Origin: CAYLLN01 sp964384375
GTDB taxonomy: Bacteria > Planctomycetota > Planctomycetia > Pirellulales > Pirellulaceae
Length of the DNA: 64,000 nt
NCBI GenBank assembly: GCA_964384375.1
Contig: CAYLLN010000019.1
Coordinates: 34,015 to 98,014, forward strand
Reading direction: 5' to 3'
The notes under the pieces are model-generated. The model did not search any database. It saw nothing but the letters and a program-made list of their open reading frames with translations, and was not told the DNA's origin. The position numbers and the translations under genes were made by a program. Shown in pieces: positions 26,614-33,851 of this stretch; position 1 is the first letter of the stretch, and every line of letters begins with the position of its first letter.

Positions 26614-28863
26614 TTAGGGGCTATCGCCCGCCAGCTCGATCTGCCGGAAGATTGGCAGGTGGCGGTAATAGACTTCGAGCGTGCAGATCGAGAGGGCGGT
26701 CACATAGATGCGGCCGCCGGCATTGGCGTGGTCGTGGCTGCGGGGGGACCAGCTTCCCGCGGCGTGGCCGGTCGTTTCCTGCGACTGGCAGAGGATGTCG
26801 CGCATCTTCAGGTTCCACGCTTCCCACTCGTCGCCGCCGGCGTGGTGCATCACCTGCGTGCCGTAATACCAGTAGTAAATGTTCGGGCGATAGGCGTCGG
26901 GGGCGTGATTCTCGCTGAGCCACTCGATGCCCCGATTCAGGGCGGGCCGCTCCCGGTTCCAGCCGAGATACATGCGGCAGAGGAGGGCTTCCGCGGTCAT
27001 CACTTCGGTCGCTCCGCCGCCGGCTTGATACGAGTAGCGTGAGCCGCTTTGGTGCTGCACGCTGTCGAGGTACATGTCGGCGAGTTGCCACGTTTCGTCG
27101 GGAACGGTGAGGTTCGCGGCGCGGGCCGATTGCAGGGCCATCAGTTGCCAGCCGACGACGCTGGTGTCTCCGCGCTGTGAGTGGGGCTCGGGCTGATAGC
27201 GCCAGCCGCCGTCGCGATACTGAGCGTTGACGATGAAGTCGATCGACTTCTGGGCGGGGACGCGGAGGGCTTCGTCGCCAGTCATCGCGAAGGCCTCGCA
27301 GAGGACGATCGATGCCTGGCCGTGCGTGTACATCCCTTCGTTGCCGTTTGCGCCGGCTCGCAGGTCGCCGTCTTCCCCCTGATTTTCGATGAGCCACCGC
27401 AAACCGCGGCTGACGGTGTTTTTGTATTTGCCGGCGAGGTGCGTCTGCCCCGCTCCGAGATACGGCAGCATCGCGAGCGCGGTGCCGGGGGCCTTTCCAT
27501 TGAAGTGGCCGTCGCCGCCGCAGTTGCAATCACCGGCATGGCGAAAACCGGAAAGGCTCCAGCTGCCGTCCTGGTTCTGATGGTTGGTCATCCAGCGGAG
27601 GCCGCGAGCGACGGCAGCTTCCGTGAGCGTCGTCCCCCCTTCTTTCGTAACCACTTCGACGCGGAGCCGCGGATCGCGAGCGAGAAAGCCTTGCGTACTG
27701 CCGTCGGCTCGACCGATCTTCTGCTTCACGACATCGAAATCGGGCAGGTAAGGCGGATCGTCGTCGAGCCGCAAGTCGCGAGCATCCTGAGCCGCGGCCA
27801 GCAGCGCCTCGCGCTTGCGGTCGTCGTTCAGATCGGCCTTGCTCGGCAGCGGCAGGTCGAACTTTGCGAGTTCGTCGGGCTTGATCTTGACCGCCACATC
27901 GCCGCCGTCGGTCACCTCGCGGGCGGTCATGGCCGAGAGCGTGATGAACGGCCCTTGCTGCTCCTCGACTTCCGTCGTCAGCAGGGCAAGGAGCGTAAGC
28001 AGGATCAAATGCGCCAGCATCGAGATCAGCCACGCCGGCGTCTCGTTCACCAGATGCTTCAGCCACGGCTCGCTCCGGATGATCTGCTGTGCGGCTGCCG
28101 CACGTTGCGCGACGGAGTGCTGCGGACGAGCGGCAGGAGGGCGAGTTTGTGGGCGTGCTGCTGGCGCGGGAGGGCGAGGCTCCTGCCGAGTTGTCGGGAG
28201 CGCAGGAGGGGGCGAGGGGGCGAGGGGGGGAGTGGGAGATGGCAGCGGCGGAGCGCCCTTGAATCGCTGTGCTGGCGGTGCAACGGGTGGTGGCGCAACG
28301 ACTCGCTGCTCTCCCCCTCTCCCTCTCTCCCCCTCTCCCCCTCCCGCCTTGTCTCGTTCCGCCAGCAGCCGCTGCACCTCACGTTCCTGCTCTTCCGACA
28401 GCTCGATCGACGCTCCGCAGCGCCAGCAATCGGCCACCATCAGCCAGAAGCGAATCGTCATCGGCGCCCGGCAGCCGGGGCAAGCACAAAAGATCGATTC
28501 GCCGTCGAGCCAGATTTCGCCAGCAGTGCGTTGGCGGCCGCGAGTCGGCTGGCTGGGGGGCGGAGAATGGCCGTTGGCTTGCCTCAACTCCGGCAGCGGC
28601 TCATTGCCCGACAGGTCGAGCGTCGGCATCGGGGCCGCAGGTCGCGTCGGCAGCGGCAGTTCGCCCGATCCAGGGACTTCGAGCGGGAGGAAATCGAAGC
28701 CGATTTCCTGCGGCCCGAAGGCATGGGCGAGTTCGGAGTCTTGTGCCGCAGACATGCCGCTCTGTACGGAGGTAGGGGCCGAGAGCGCAGACCTGCCTCG
28801 CGGACCAGCCGACGAATCCGTTGGCGGCCTGTTTCGCAAAGCAGGGTGACTCCCCAGCTTCAT
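26614..28863 (-). CDS. Membrane-anchored prenyltransferase/squalene-oxidase-repeat protein
   Basis: A 749-residue protein. It starts with a disordered region and a zinc-ribbon-like element (CACPGC and CWRC near residues 152-175). A long Pro-rich low-complexity linker follows, then one membrane segment (WLISMLAHLILLTLLALL). The C-terminal 340 residues are alpha-alpha-toroid repeats of the terpene cyclase/prenyltransferase type (NQDGSWSLSGF, YRDGGWRYQP), with many His and Asp residues but no DxDD motif. It is therefore probably not a cyclase. The Pro-rich linker coincides with repeat DNA, including GGGAGGGCGAGGCTCCTGCC at 28168. It lies upstream of and divergent from the ubiquitin-like operon, sharing a 290-base intergenic region. 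Confidence 0.75.
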   Translation of the reverse strand: MKLGSHPALRNRPPTDSSAGPRGRSALSAPTSVQSGMSAAQDSELAHAFGPQEIGFDFLPLEVPGSGELPLPTRPAAPMPTLDLSGNEPLPELRQANGHSPPPSQPTRGRQRTAGEIWLDGESIFCACPGCRAPMTIRFWLMVADCWRCGASIELSEEQEREVQRLLAERDKAGGGEGERGRGGEQRVVAPPPVAPPAQRFKGAPPLPSPTPPLAPSPPPALPTTRQEPRPPAPAARPQTRPPAARPQHSVAQRAAAAQQIIRSEPWLKHLVNETPAWLISMLAHLILLTLLALLTTEVEEQQGPFITLSAMTAREVTDGGDVAVKIKPDELAKFDLPLPSKADLNDDRKREALLAAAQDARDLRLDDDPPYLPDFDVVKQKIGRADGSTQGFLARDPRLRVEVVTKEGGTTLTEAAVARGLRWMTNHQNQDGSWSLSGFRHAGDCNCGGDGHFNGKAPGTALAMLPYLGAGQTHLAGKYKNTVSRGLRWLIENQGEDGDLRAGANGNEGMYTHGQASIVLCEAFAMTGDEALRVPAQKSIDFIVNAQYRDGGWRYQPEPHSQRGDTSVVGWQLMALQSARAANLTVPDETWQLADMYLDSVQHQSGSRYSYQAGGGATEVMTAEALLCRMYLGWNRERPALNRGIEWLSENHAPDAYRPNIYYWYYGTQVMHHAGGDEWEAWNLKMRDILCQSQETTGHAAGSWSPRSHDHANAGGRIYVTALSICTLEVYYRHLPIFRQIELAGDSP
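28168..28190. repeat. GGGAGGGCGAGGCTCCTGCCGAG repeat inside a coding region
   Basis: A half-copy of the palindrome found complete at 36459-36513. It is translated in the 749-residue toroid protein as TRQEPRPPAP within the Pro-rich linker. Confidence 0.75.
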
Positions 28864-29151
28864 CGTGGAACCAGATTCTAGTGTAGTCCGGCAGCCTCGC
28901 GAGCGACAACGCATTGCTCCGCAGCGGTTACATGGTCAAGCTTGCACAAGCTGTTACGCCTGCCAGCATCGCCCCCTCCAACTAGGAATTCGCAGCGGCC
29001 CCCGGTAAGATTGGCCGCCAGCAGACGAATACCTTGTCGATCAGGCGTCTGGCCCGCGCTCGCGGTGTCGCCAGGCAGCAATGCGTGCTGCCGCTCCGCA
29101 TGGCCGGCCGCGCCAACCAGTCACCAACGTTTAAGCGAGGGAGCCACTGCC
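28864..29151. promoter_or_regulatory. Divergent intergenic region upstream of the ubiquitin-like operon
   Basis: About 290 bases between the leftward toroid gene and the rightward operon; the operon promoter must lie here or within it. Near the downstream end is a GGCAGCAATGCGTGCTGCC hairpin (around 29072), and GCGAGGGAG lies about 10 bases before the ATG. No convincing -35/-10 pair or operator was identified. Confidence 0.4.
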
Positions 29152-29445
29152 ATGTCGGCCGGTGAAGAACGCAAGGGAACCCGGGTCACGTTTCTCGATC
29201 AGACCGGCGCGAAGAGCGTCGAAGCGGTGATCGCCGACACGGTCTCGGTCAAACGGATCCTGCCTAACATCATCACGAAAATGAACCTGCCGGTGATGGG
29301 CCCCGACGGCCAGCCGATGAGCTACAGCCTCGACCACAAAGAGGGTGGCAAGCGGCTCCGCGAGGACGACACGCTGCCGGCCTCGGGCGTGCAGGATGGG
29401 CACCATTTGATCGTGTATCCGGAGATCGTCGCGGGAGGAATGTAG
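29152..29445 (+). CDS. Ubiquitin-like modifier ending in Gly-Gly-Met
   Basis: A 97-residue beta-grasp protein. The pattern of strands and the closing segment (LREDDTLPASGVQDGHHLIV) resemble the YukD/EsaB-type bacterial ubiquitin-like family. The C-terminus is ...EIVAGGM: a Gly-Gly followed by one extra residue, as in ubiquitin-like precursors that must be trimmed before activation by E1. It is the first gene of the operon, followed by E2, JAB and E1 genes, which supports a role as a conjugated modifier rather than a sulfur carrier. The ATG at 29152 follows AAGCGAGGGAG. Lysines are present, so chain formation is possible but unproven. Confidence 0.88.
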   Translation: MSAGEERKGTRVTFLDQTGAKSVEAVIADTVSVKRILPNIITKMNLPVMGPDGQPMSYSLDHKEGGKRLREDDTLPASGVQDGHHLIVYPEIVAGGM

Positions 29446-29447
29446 GC

Positions 29448-29547
29448 CCCTGACGCCGTCAGGGCCAGATAGAGGAATGGATGTCGAGGGGCGAGCCGTC
29501 GTCATGAAGGAGGCGACAACTCCGCCCTGTCCCTCACGGCGTGAGGG
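29448..29547. repeat. Paired CCCTxAC-spacer-GTxAGGG palindromes
   Basis: CCCTGACGCCGTCAGGG (29448-29464) and CCCTCACGGCGTGAGGG (29531-29547) are 7-base-arm hairpins with 3-base loops, in the gap between the modifier and E2 genes. They look like two diverged copies of one element. Confidence 0.75.
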
Positions 29548-29566
29548 GACTACTTTGGAGCGAACA

Positions 29567-30346
29567 ATGCGTGAATCCCCTCGCCTCCGCCGCTTGCGGA
29601 GCGATCACAAGGCGCTCGAAACTCTGGCGGCGGAAAGCTCGATCTTTTCGTTCCGCGGACACGGCACGCCGCCAGAGCTGTACGTCGTGCAGTTCACGGG
29701 GCGTGGCCTCTGGAAGCCGGAGGGAAACGGCGACGTTCGGCTGCACGAGTCGCACGAGGTGCATATTCGCTTGGGTGCGTCATATCCGCGGATGATGCCG
29801 GAACTGGCGTGGAAGACGCCGATCTTCCATCCCAACATTTCGGCCAGCGGCGTCGTTTGCCTCGGTGGCTATGGCACGTATTGGGTGCCGAGCCTCACGC
29901 TCGACGAGCTATGCACCATGCTGTGGGACATGATCCGCTACGAGAACTACGACGAGACGAGCCCGTACAACCGCGAGGCGGCCAACTGGGTGAAGAACCA
30001 AATTCACTTCCGTTTGCCGCTCGATCAGCGTCCCTTGCGCGACCGGAAGGCGGGCTATGCCGATCCCATTGCCGCGGACCTTGTTGCCGACCAGCCAAAA
30101 CCCAAGGACAAGGTCAAGAAGGAAGAGAGCCGGTGGCGCGGCGGCCCGACGCAAACTCCGCCCCCTGGGACTAGCGCACCAGCCGCTCGGCAAAGCACAA
30201 CGCCCCCCGTCCGCACACCAGCACCGCAACCCGCCCAACCAATCGAAGCCGAAGTGATCTTCCTCGACGATGGCCCCAGCCTGCCGCGACCCGCGGTTGT
30301 GCCCGCGGCGGCGCGGGAAGAAGGCGGGATTGTGTTCATCGAATGA
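29567..30346 (+). CDS. E2 ubiquitin-conjugating-enzyme-like protein (catalytic)
   Basis: A 259-residue protein whose first about 165 residues form an E2 (UBC) fold. The diagnostic run is YPRMMPELAWKTPIFHPNI followed by SASGVVCLGG. This matches the eukaryotic YP..PP..F.T.I.HPNI...G.ICL pattern, with His88-Pro89-Asn90 and the catalytic Cys98. A helical WVPSLTLDELCTMLWDMIRYE segment follows. Residues about 195-230 are a Pro/Lys-rich linker, and the tail holds two short hydrophobic-acidic motifs, EVIFLDD (229-235) and IVFIE (255-259, the extreme C-terminus). The ATG at 29567 has TTTGGAG 6 bases upstream; earlier in-frame starts would read through repeat DNA. It should carry the modifier as a thioester after transfer from the E1. 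Confidence 0.9.
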   Translation: MRESPRLRRLRSDHKALETLAAESSIFSFRGHGTPPELYVVQFTGRGLWKPEGNGDVRLHESHEVHIRLGASYPRMMPELAWKTPIFHPNISASGVVCLGGYGTYWVPSLTLDELCTMLWDMIRYENYDETSPYNREAANWVKNQIHFRLPLDQRPLRDRKAGYADPIAADLVADQPKPKDKVKKEESRWRGGPTQTPPPGTSAPAARQSTTPPVRTPAPQPAQPIEAEVIFLDDGPSLPRPAVVPAAAREEGGIVFIE

Positions 30347-30350
30347 TCGA

Positions 30351-30436
30351 AATGCAGAGTGCGGATTTCGGAATGCGGAATACGGGCATGGTATTCATTC
30401 TTCACTCCGCATTTCGCAATCTACATTCCGCACTTT
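30351..30436. repeat. GAGTGCGGATTTCGGAATGCGGAA inverted repeat
   Basis: A left arm with AGAGTGCGGATTTCGGAATG faces a right arm with TTCGCAATCTACATTCCGCA across about 30 bases, filling the gap between the E2 and first JAB genes. It shares words with 30968-31050. Confidence 0.75.
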
Positions 30437-30449
30437 GCCTCCCCGGCCT

Positions 30450-30974
30450 ATGACCTCTGCCACCACATCCGATACCTTCTCCTACTCCCGGCTCAAAACG
30501 CCACGGCAGCTGGGAACGGTCTATCGGGACGGGCCAGTGGTCGTCATTCATGAGCCGGTGCTCGAGCAGATGCTCGAATACTCGGAGTTCGACCTGACCC
30601 GCGAGCGGGGCGGCTTTCTGCTCGGCGGGGTGTACGGCCAGGGGCCGCAGTACGTCGTCGTCCGGCACTTTCACCCGGCCCTCTACGCCCAAGGCAACTC
30701 CGCCTCGCTCACGTTCACGCACGAAACATGGGCCAGCCTCACCCGCGAAACCGAGCGGAGCTTCCCGACCGAAACCCTCATCGGCTGGCAGCACACGCAT
30801 CCCGGCTTTGGCATTTTCCTGTCAGGCTATGACCTGTTCATCCACAAAAACTTCTTCGCCGAGCCGTGGCAGGTGGCCCTGGTCGTCGATCCGCGGCGGA
30901 AGGAGTTCGGCTTTTTCCACTGGCGGAGCGGGGAGGTGCGGGACTGTGGGTTTGTGTGTGCGGCAGAACTCTGA
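30450..30974 (+). CDS. JAB/JAMM-domain metallopeptidase (deconjugase or modifier processing)
   Basis: A 174-residue single-domain JAMM peptidase. The zinc site is complete: Glu52 in RERGGFLLGG, His115 and His117 in WQHTHPGF, Ser125 and Asp128 in FLSGYDLF. Such enzymes cut after the Gly-Gly of ubiquitin-like proteins. Here the likely jobs are removal of the terminal Met from the modifier precursor and release of the modifier from targets. There is no membrane segment, unlike the second JAB in this operon. The ATG at 30450 directly begins the domain after the repeat-filled gap; upstream in-frame codons lie in repeat DNA. Confidence 0.9.
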   Translation: MTSATTSDTFSYSRLKTPRQLGTVYRDGPVVVIHEPVLEQMLEYSEFDLTRERGGFLLGGVYGQGPQYVVVRHFHPALYAQGNSASLTFTHETWASLTRETERSFPTETLIGWQHTHPGFGIFLSGYDLFIHKNFFAEPWQVALVVDPRRKEFGFFHWRSGEVRDCGFVCAAEL

Positions 30975-31050
30975 GTGCGGAATTCGGATTGCGGATTGCG
31001 GAATGAAAGCTCTCTCCTATTCCGCAATCCGAAATCTGCACTCCGCACTG
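30968..31050. repeat. GAGTGCGGAATTCGGATTGCGG inverted repeat
   Basis: A left arm of repeated TTCGGATTGCGGATTGCGGA words faces a right arm TTCCGCAATCCGAAATCTGC and GCACTCCGCACT. It fills the gap between the first JAB and the E1 gene and overlaps the last codons of the JAB gene. Confidence 0.75.
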
Positions 31051-31070
31051 GCCCAACGATTGATGGAACC

Positions 31071-32240
31071 ATGACTATGTCGGCTGACGTGCTGTATATC
31101 GACGACTCCGACCGCTACTCCCGACTCCGCCTCATCGGCTGGTGGGATCAGGACAAAATCCGCGCGGCGAAGGTGCTGGTCGTCGGCGCGGGGGCAATCG
31201 GCAACGAGGTGCTGAAGAACCTGGCCCTGCTCGGCGTCGGGCGAATTTGGGTGATCGACCTCGACGAAATCGAGGACAGCAACCTCACCCGGTCGGTCCT
31301 CTTCCGCCACGACGACTGCGGCAAGAGCAAGGCGATCGCCGCGGCCGAGGAAGTGCGGAACATCAACCCCGACGTTCACATCACGCCGATCCACGGCAAC
31401 GTCATCACCGACATCGGCCTGGGGCTGTTTCGCGAGGTGAATCTGGTCATCGGGGCCCTCGACAACCGCGAGGCCCGCCTCTGGGTCAACCGCTCGTGCT
31501 GGAAGGTGGGCCGCCCCTGGATCGACGGCGGCATTCAGGAGATCAGCGGCGTCGCCAAGGTCTTCGTCCCGCCCGACGGGGCCTGCTACGAATGTGCGAT
31601 GACCGAAAACGACTATCGGCTCATCAACCTGCGGTATAGCTGCCCGCTCTTGAAGCGAGAGGATCTGATGGCGGGGAAGGTGCCGACCGCTCCGACCATC
31701 GCCAGCATGATCGGCGGCCTGCAGGTGCAAGAGGCCCTGAAACTGATCCACGGCCTGCCGGTCGATAACGGCACCGCCCTGGTCTGGAACGGCCAGGCGA
31801 ACAATTTCTACAAGACCGCCTACCAACGGAAGGAAGATTGCCTGAGCCACGACTGCTATGGCGAGCCGATCGAATTGCCGCTGACGAGCAGCGCGACGGC
31901 CGACGAGCTATTCGCCGCCGCGGCAGCCGAGTTTGGTGGGAAGAAGGAACTGACGCTGCACCTGGACCGCGACCTGGTCGTCTCGCTCGACTGTGCCTGC
32001 GGCAACAGCCGCCGCGTCATGCAGCCGCAACAACTCGTCGGCGCGGGAGACGCGAAATGCCCCGCCTGCGGCCAGACCGCCAAGCCGGTGCTGGAACACT
32101 CGGTCGATGCCGGCACGCCACTGGCGAAGGAGAAACTGAGCGGCCTGGGCATTCCGCCCTACGACATCGTGCGGGTGGGGGACGACCAAATGGAGGCGGT
32201 GTTTTTGCTGGCGGGGGATCGGGAGGCGATACTCAAATAG
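31071..32240 (+). CDS. E1-like (ThiF/MoeB/UBA-fold) activating enzyme
   Basis: A 389-residue E1. The ATP site is intact: GAGAIG at 39-44, an acidic DLDEIEDSNLTRSVLF strand and Lys in GKSKAIAAAEEV. A CYEC pair (172-175) precedes the RYSCPLL segment, where Cys191 sits at the position of the catalytic Cys of MOCS3/Uba4-type enzymes; this assignment is by alignment by eye. The APTIASMIGGLQVQEALKLI helix is classic. The last 90 residues add a zinc-ribbon-like element (CAC at 308-310, CPAC at 330-333), perhaps for E2 or modifier recruitment. The N-terminus carries DVLYIDDSD (6-14), similar to the E2 tail motifs. The start is ATG 31071 or 31077; upstream codons are repeat DNA. Confidence 0.9.
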   Translation: MTMSADVLYIDDSDRYSRLRLIGWWDQDKIRAAKVLVVGAGAIGNEVLKNLALLGVGRIWVIDLDEIEDSNLTRSVLFRHDDCGKSKAIAAAEEVRNINPDVHITPIHGNVITDIGLGLFREVNLVIGALDNREARLWVNRSCWKVGRPWIDGGIQEISGVAKVFVPPDGACYECAMTENDYRLINLRYSCPLLKREDLMAGKVPTAPTIASMIGGLQVQEALKLIHGLPVDNGTALVWNGQANNFYKTAYQRKEDCLSHDCYGEPIELPLTSSATADELFAAAAAEFGGKKELTLHLDRDLVVSLDCACGNSRRVMQPQQLVGAGDAKCPACGQTAKPVLEHSVDAGTPLAKEKLSGLGIPPYDIVRVGDDQMEAVFLLAGDREAILK

Positions 32241-32248
32241 GTTCTTAG

Positions 32249-32323
32249 CCGGAAGCAAACCTGCTTCCGGTGTCTGCCTGGGCGTGATATGTGGCCGCAT
32301 TCCGGGACCAGGTTTGGTCCCGG
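32249..32323. repeat. Two adjacent perfect hairpins after the E1 gene
   Basis: CCGGAAGCA-AACC-TGCTTCCGG (32249-32270) and CCGGGACCA-GGTT-TGGTCCCGG (32302-32323) are perfect 9-base stems with 4-base loops, 31 bases apart. No T run follows, so they are unlikely to be full terminators. They may stabilise or attenuate the transcript between the E1 and second JAB genes. Confidence 0.8.
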
Positions 32324-32340
32324 CTATTGAGTGAATTGGC

Positions 32341-33771
32341 TTGGACGACGAAATCCAGTTCGGCGAAGTCGAGGAAGCATCCCCGCAGACCAGTCTGCGG
32401 CCGGATCGGAACAAGCATTTTGCCGTGGTGGAGTATGGCTCGCCCGAGGACCGCGACCTGCCGATCTTCGTCGATCTGGACGTGCTGGCCGATATGGAGG
32501 ACCACGCCCTTTCGGATACGTCGGTCGAGCTGGGCGGCGTGCTGCTGGGACAGACCTGCACCGACGACGACGGCCGGCCGTTCATCGTTGTTACCGACAG
32601 CCTCCGGGCCCAGCACTACGAAAGCACGAAGGGGTCGTTCACGTTCACGCACGACACCTGGTCGGCCATCACCCGGGAGCGGGAGCAGTTTCCCGCGGAC
32701 CTGGCGATGGTCGGCTGGTACCACACCCACCCCGATTGGGGCGTGTTCCTGTCGGGCATGGACATGTTCATCTGCGACAATTTCTTCAACAAGCCGCTCG
32801 ATCTGGCGTACGTCATCGACCCGTGCCGCGGCGACCGGGGGATGTTCCAATGGACCGGAAACCCGAGCCAGCGGGTGCGGCGAACGGGCGGATTTTTCGT
32901 GACGGCATCCCGATTTCGGGCCGCGGAACTCGAACACTACGTAGGGGAGCTTAGCGGAGCCATGCCAGCCACCACCTCGCGCGCCAGCGTCGGAAGCCAT
33001 AGCGGCGCTCCCGTTGTCCATCTCCATCAGCCGGCCGCTCAACCGCCGCCGGCCTGGCAAGTGCCGACGATCGTGGGGATGCTTGCCCTGCAGTTTTGCG
33101 TCTTGGCCCTGATTGCCTGGAAAATGGTCGATCCGGCCGGCGGGGCGCTCGCCGGCAAGCCAGCGTCAGCAGCCGACACGGAACTGACCGAACTGAAAGA
33201 AGCGGTTGCCGCCAAAGCCGCTGCCGACGCAGCCCTGGAAAAAGTGCGTCTGCGAACGGAAATGCTCGACCAGGTGGCTGCCGAGATTCGGGGCGCACCA
33301 CCCGGCTTCATCGAGCGAATGCAGGAGAAGTTTGACCAGACCGACGAACTGCGGCAGAACGCAGAGAACCGCGAGGCCAAAGTCCGCGAACTGCAAACGT
33401 CGCTCGACGACGTGAGCACCAAGCTGCGGCTGACGGAAGGGAAGGCCGCGAACGAACGCGAGCGTTTGAACAACGAAATTGGCCGTCTGGAAACAAAGCT
33501 CGATAATCTGACCAAAAGGAATGAACAGCTCGTCGCGCGAATCAACGTCCTCGATCCGCCGAAGACGGCAAAAACCGACGAAGGGGAAGCGAAGGAAGGC
33601 GAAGCGTCCAGCAACTCCCTCTGGTGGTACATCGGCGGCGGCGTTCTGGCGGTGGTCGTCCTTGTGGCCGGCGCGATCGTCGGCGGGCGGATGCTGGGTG
33701 ATAAGCCAAGCGAGGAAACCGAATCCAAGTCAGATCGACCTTCCGCGGAAAACGCCGGCGAGCAAGAATAG
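32341..33771 (+). CDS. Membrane-anchored JAB/JAMM peptidase with coiled coil between two membrane segments
   Basis: A 476-residue protein. Residues about 35-200 form a JAMM domain with all ligands: Glu63 (VELGGVLLG), His128 and His130 (YHTHPDWG), Ser138 and Asp141. After a His/Pro linker come membrane segment 1 (about 241-263), a heptad-rich coiled coil (about 280-395), and membrane segment 2 (about 418-442) with a short acidic tail. With the JAMM domain cytoplasmic, the coiled coil would lie outside the inner membrane. No ATG is available; TTG at 32341 is the likely start, because an in-frame stop lies three codons upstream. The JAMM core resembles that of the first JAB (FTFTHxTWxxxTRE is shared), suggesting duplication. 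Confidence 0.85.
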   Translation: MDDEIQFGEVEEASPQTSLRPDRNKHFAVVEYGSPEDRDLPIFVDLDVLADMEDHALSDTSVELGGVLLGQTCTDDDGRPFIVVTDSLRAQHYESTKGSFTFTHDTWSAITREREQFPADLAMVGWYHTHPDWGVFLSGMDMFICDNFFNKPLDLAYVIDPCRGDRGMFQWTGNPSQRVRRTGGFFVTASRFRAAELEHYVGELSGAMPATTSRASVGSHSGAPVVHLHQPAAQPPPAWQVPTIVGMLALQFCVLALIAWKMVDPAGGALAGKPASAADTELTELKEAVAAKAAADAALEKVRLRTEMLDQVAAEIRGAPPGFIERMQEKFDQTDELRQNAENREAKVRELQTSLDDVSTKLRLTEGKAANERERLNNEIGRLETKLDNLTKRNEQLVARINVLDPPKTAKTDEGEAKEGEASSNSLWWYIGGGVLAVVVLVAGAIVGGRMLGDKPSEETESKSDRPSAENAGEQE

Positions 33772-33793
33772 GTCTTGAGTACCGAACACCAGC

Positions 33794-33845
33794 GGCTCGG
33801 CGGGAGCCTCGCCCTCCCAACTAGCCACTGACCACTGACAACCGC
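33794..33845. repeat. GGCTCGGCGGGAGCCTCGCCCTCCC half-element and CTAGCCACTGACCACTGAC word
   Basis: A single arm of the 24-base palindrome family lies at 33794-33818, followed directly by CTAGCCACTGACCACTGAC. Together they fill the 80-base gap between the second JAB gene and the E2-variant gene. Confidence 0.7.
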
Positions 33846-33851
33846 CATCCC

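Noticed and set aside
29477..29566. Earlier start for the E2 gene, adding 30 residues
   Set aside because: The added residues are translated from a hairpin repeat, while the ATG at 29567 has a good GGAG site and starts the conserved domain.
30975..31070. Start of the E1 gene at the ATG-proximal frame opening just after the JAB stop
   Set aside because: The intervening codons come from an inverted repeat shared with another gap; ATG 31071 or 31077 precedes the conserved N-terminal motif.
29152..32240. Reading the modifier and E1 as a thiamine or molybdopterin sulfur-carrier pair
   Set aside because: Neighbouring E2, E2 variant, JAMM and RING-like genes and the absence of thi or moa genes favour protein conjugation.
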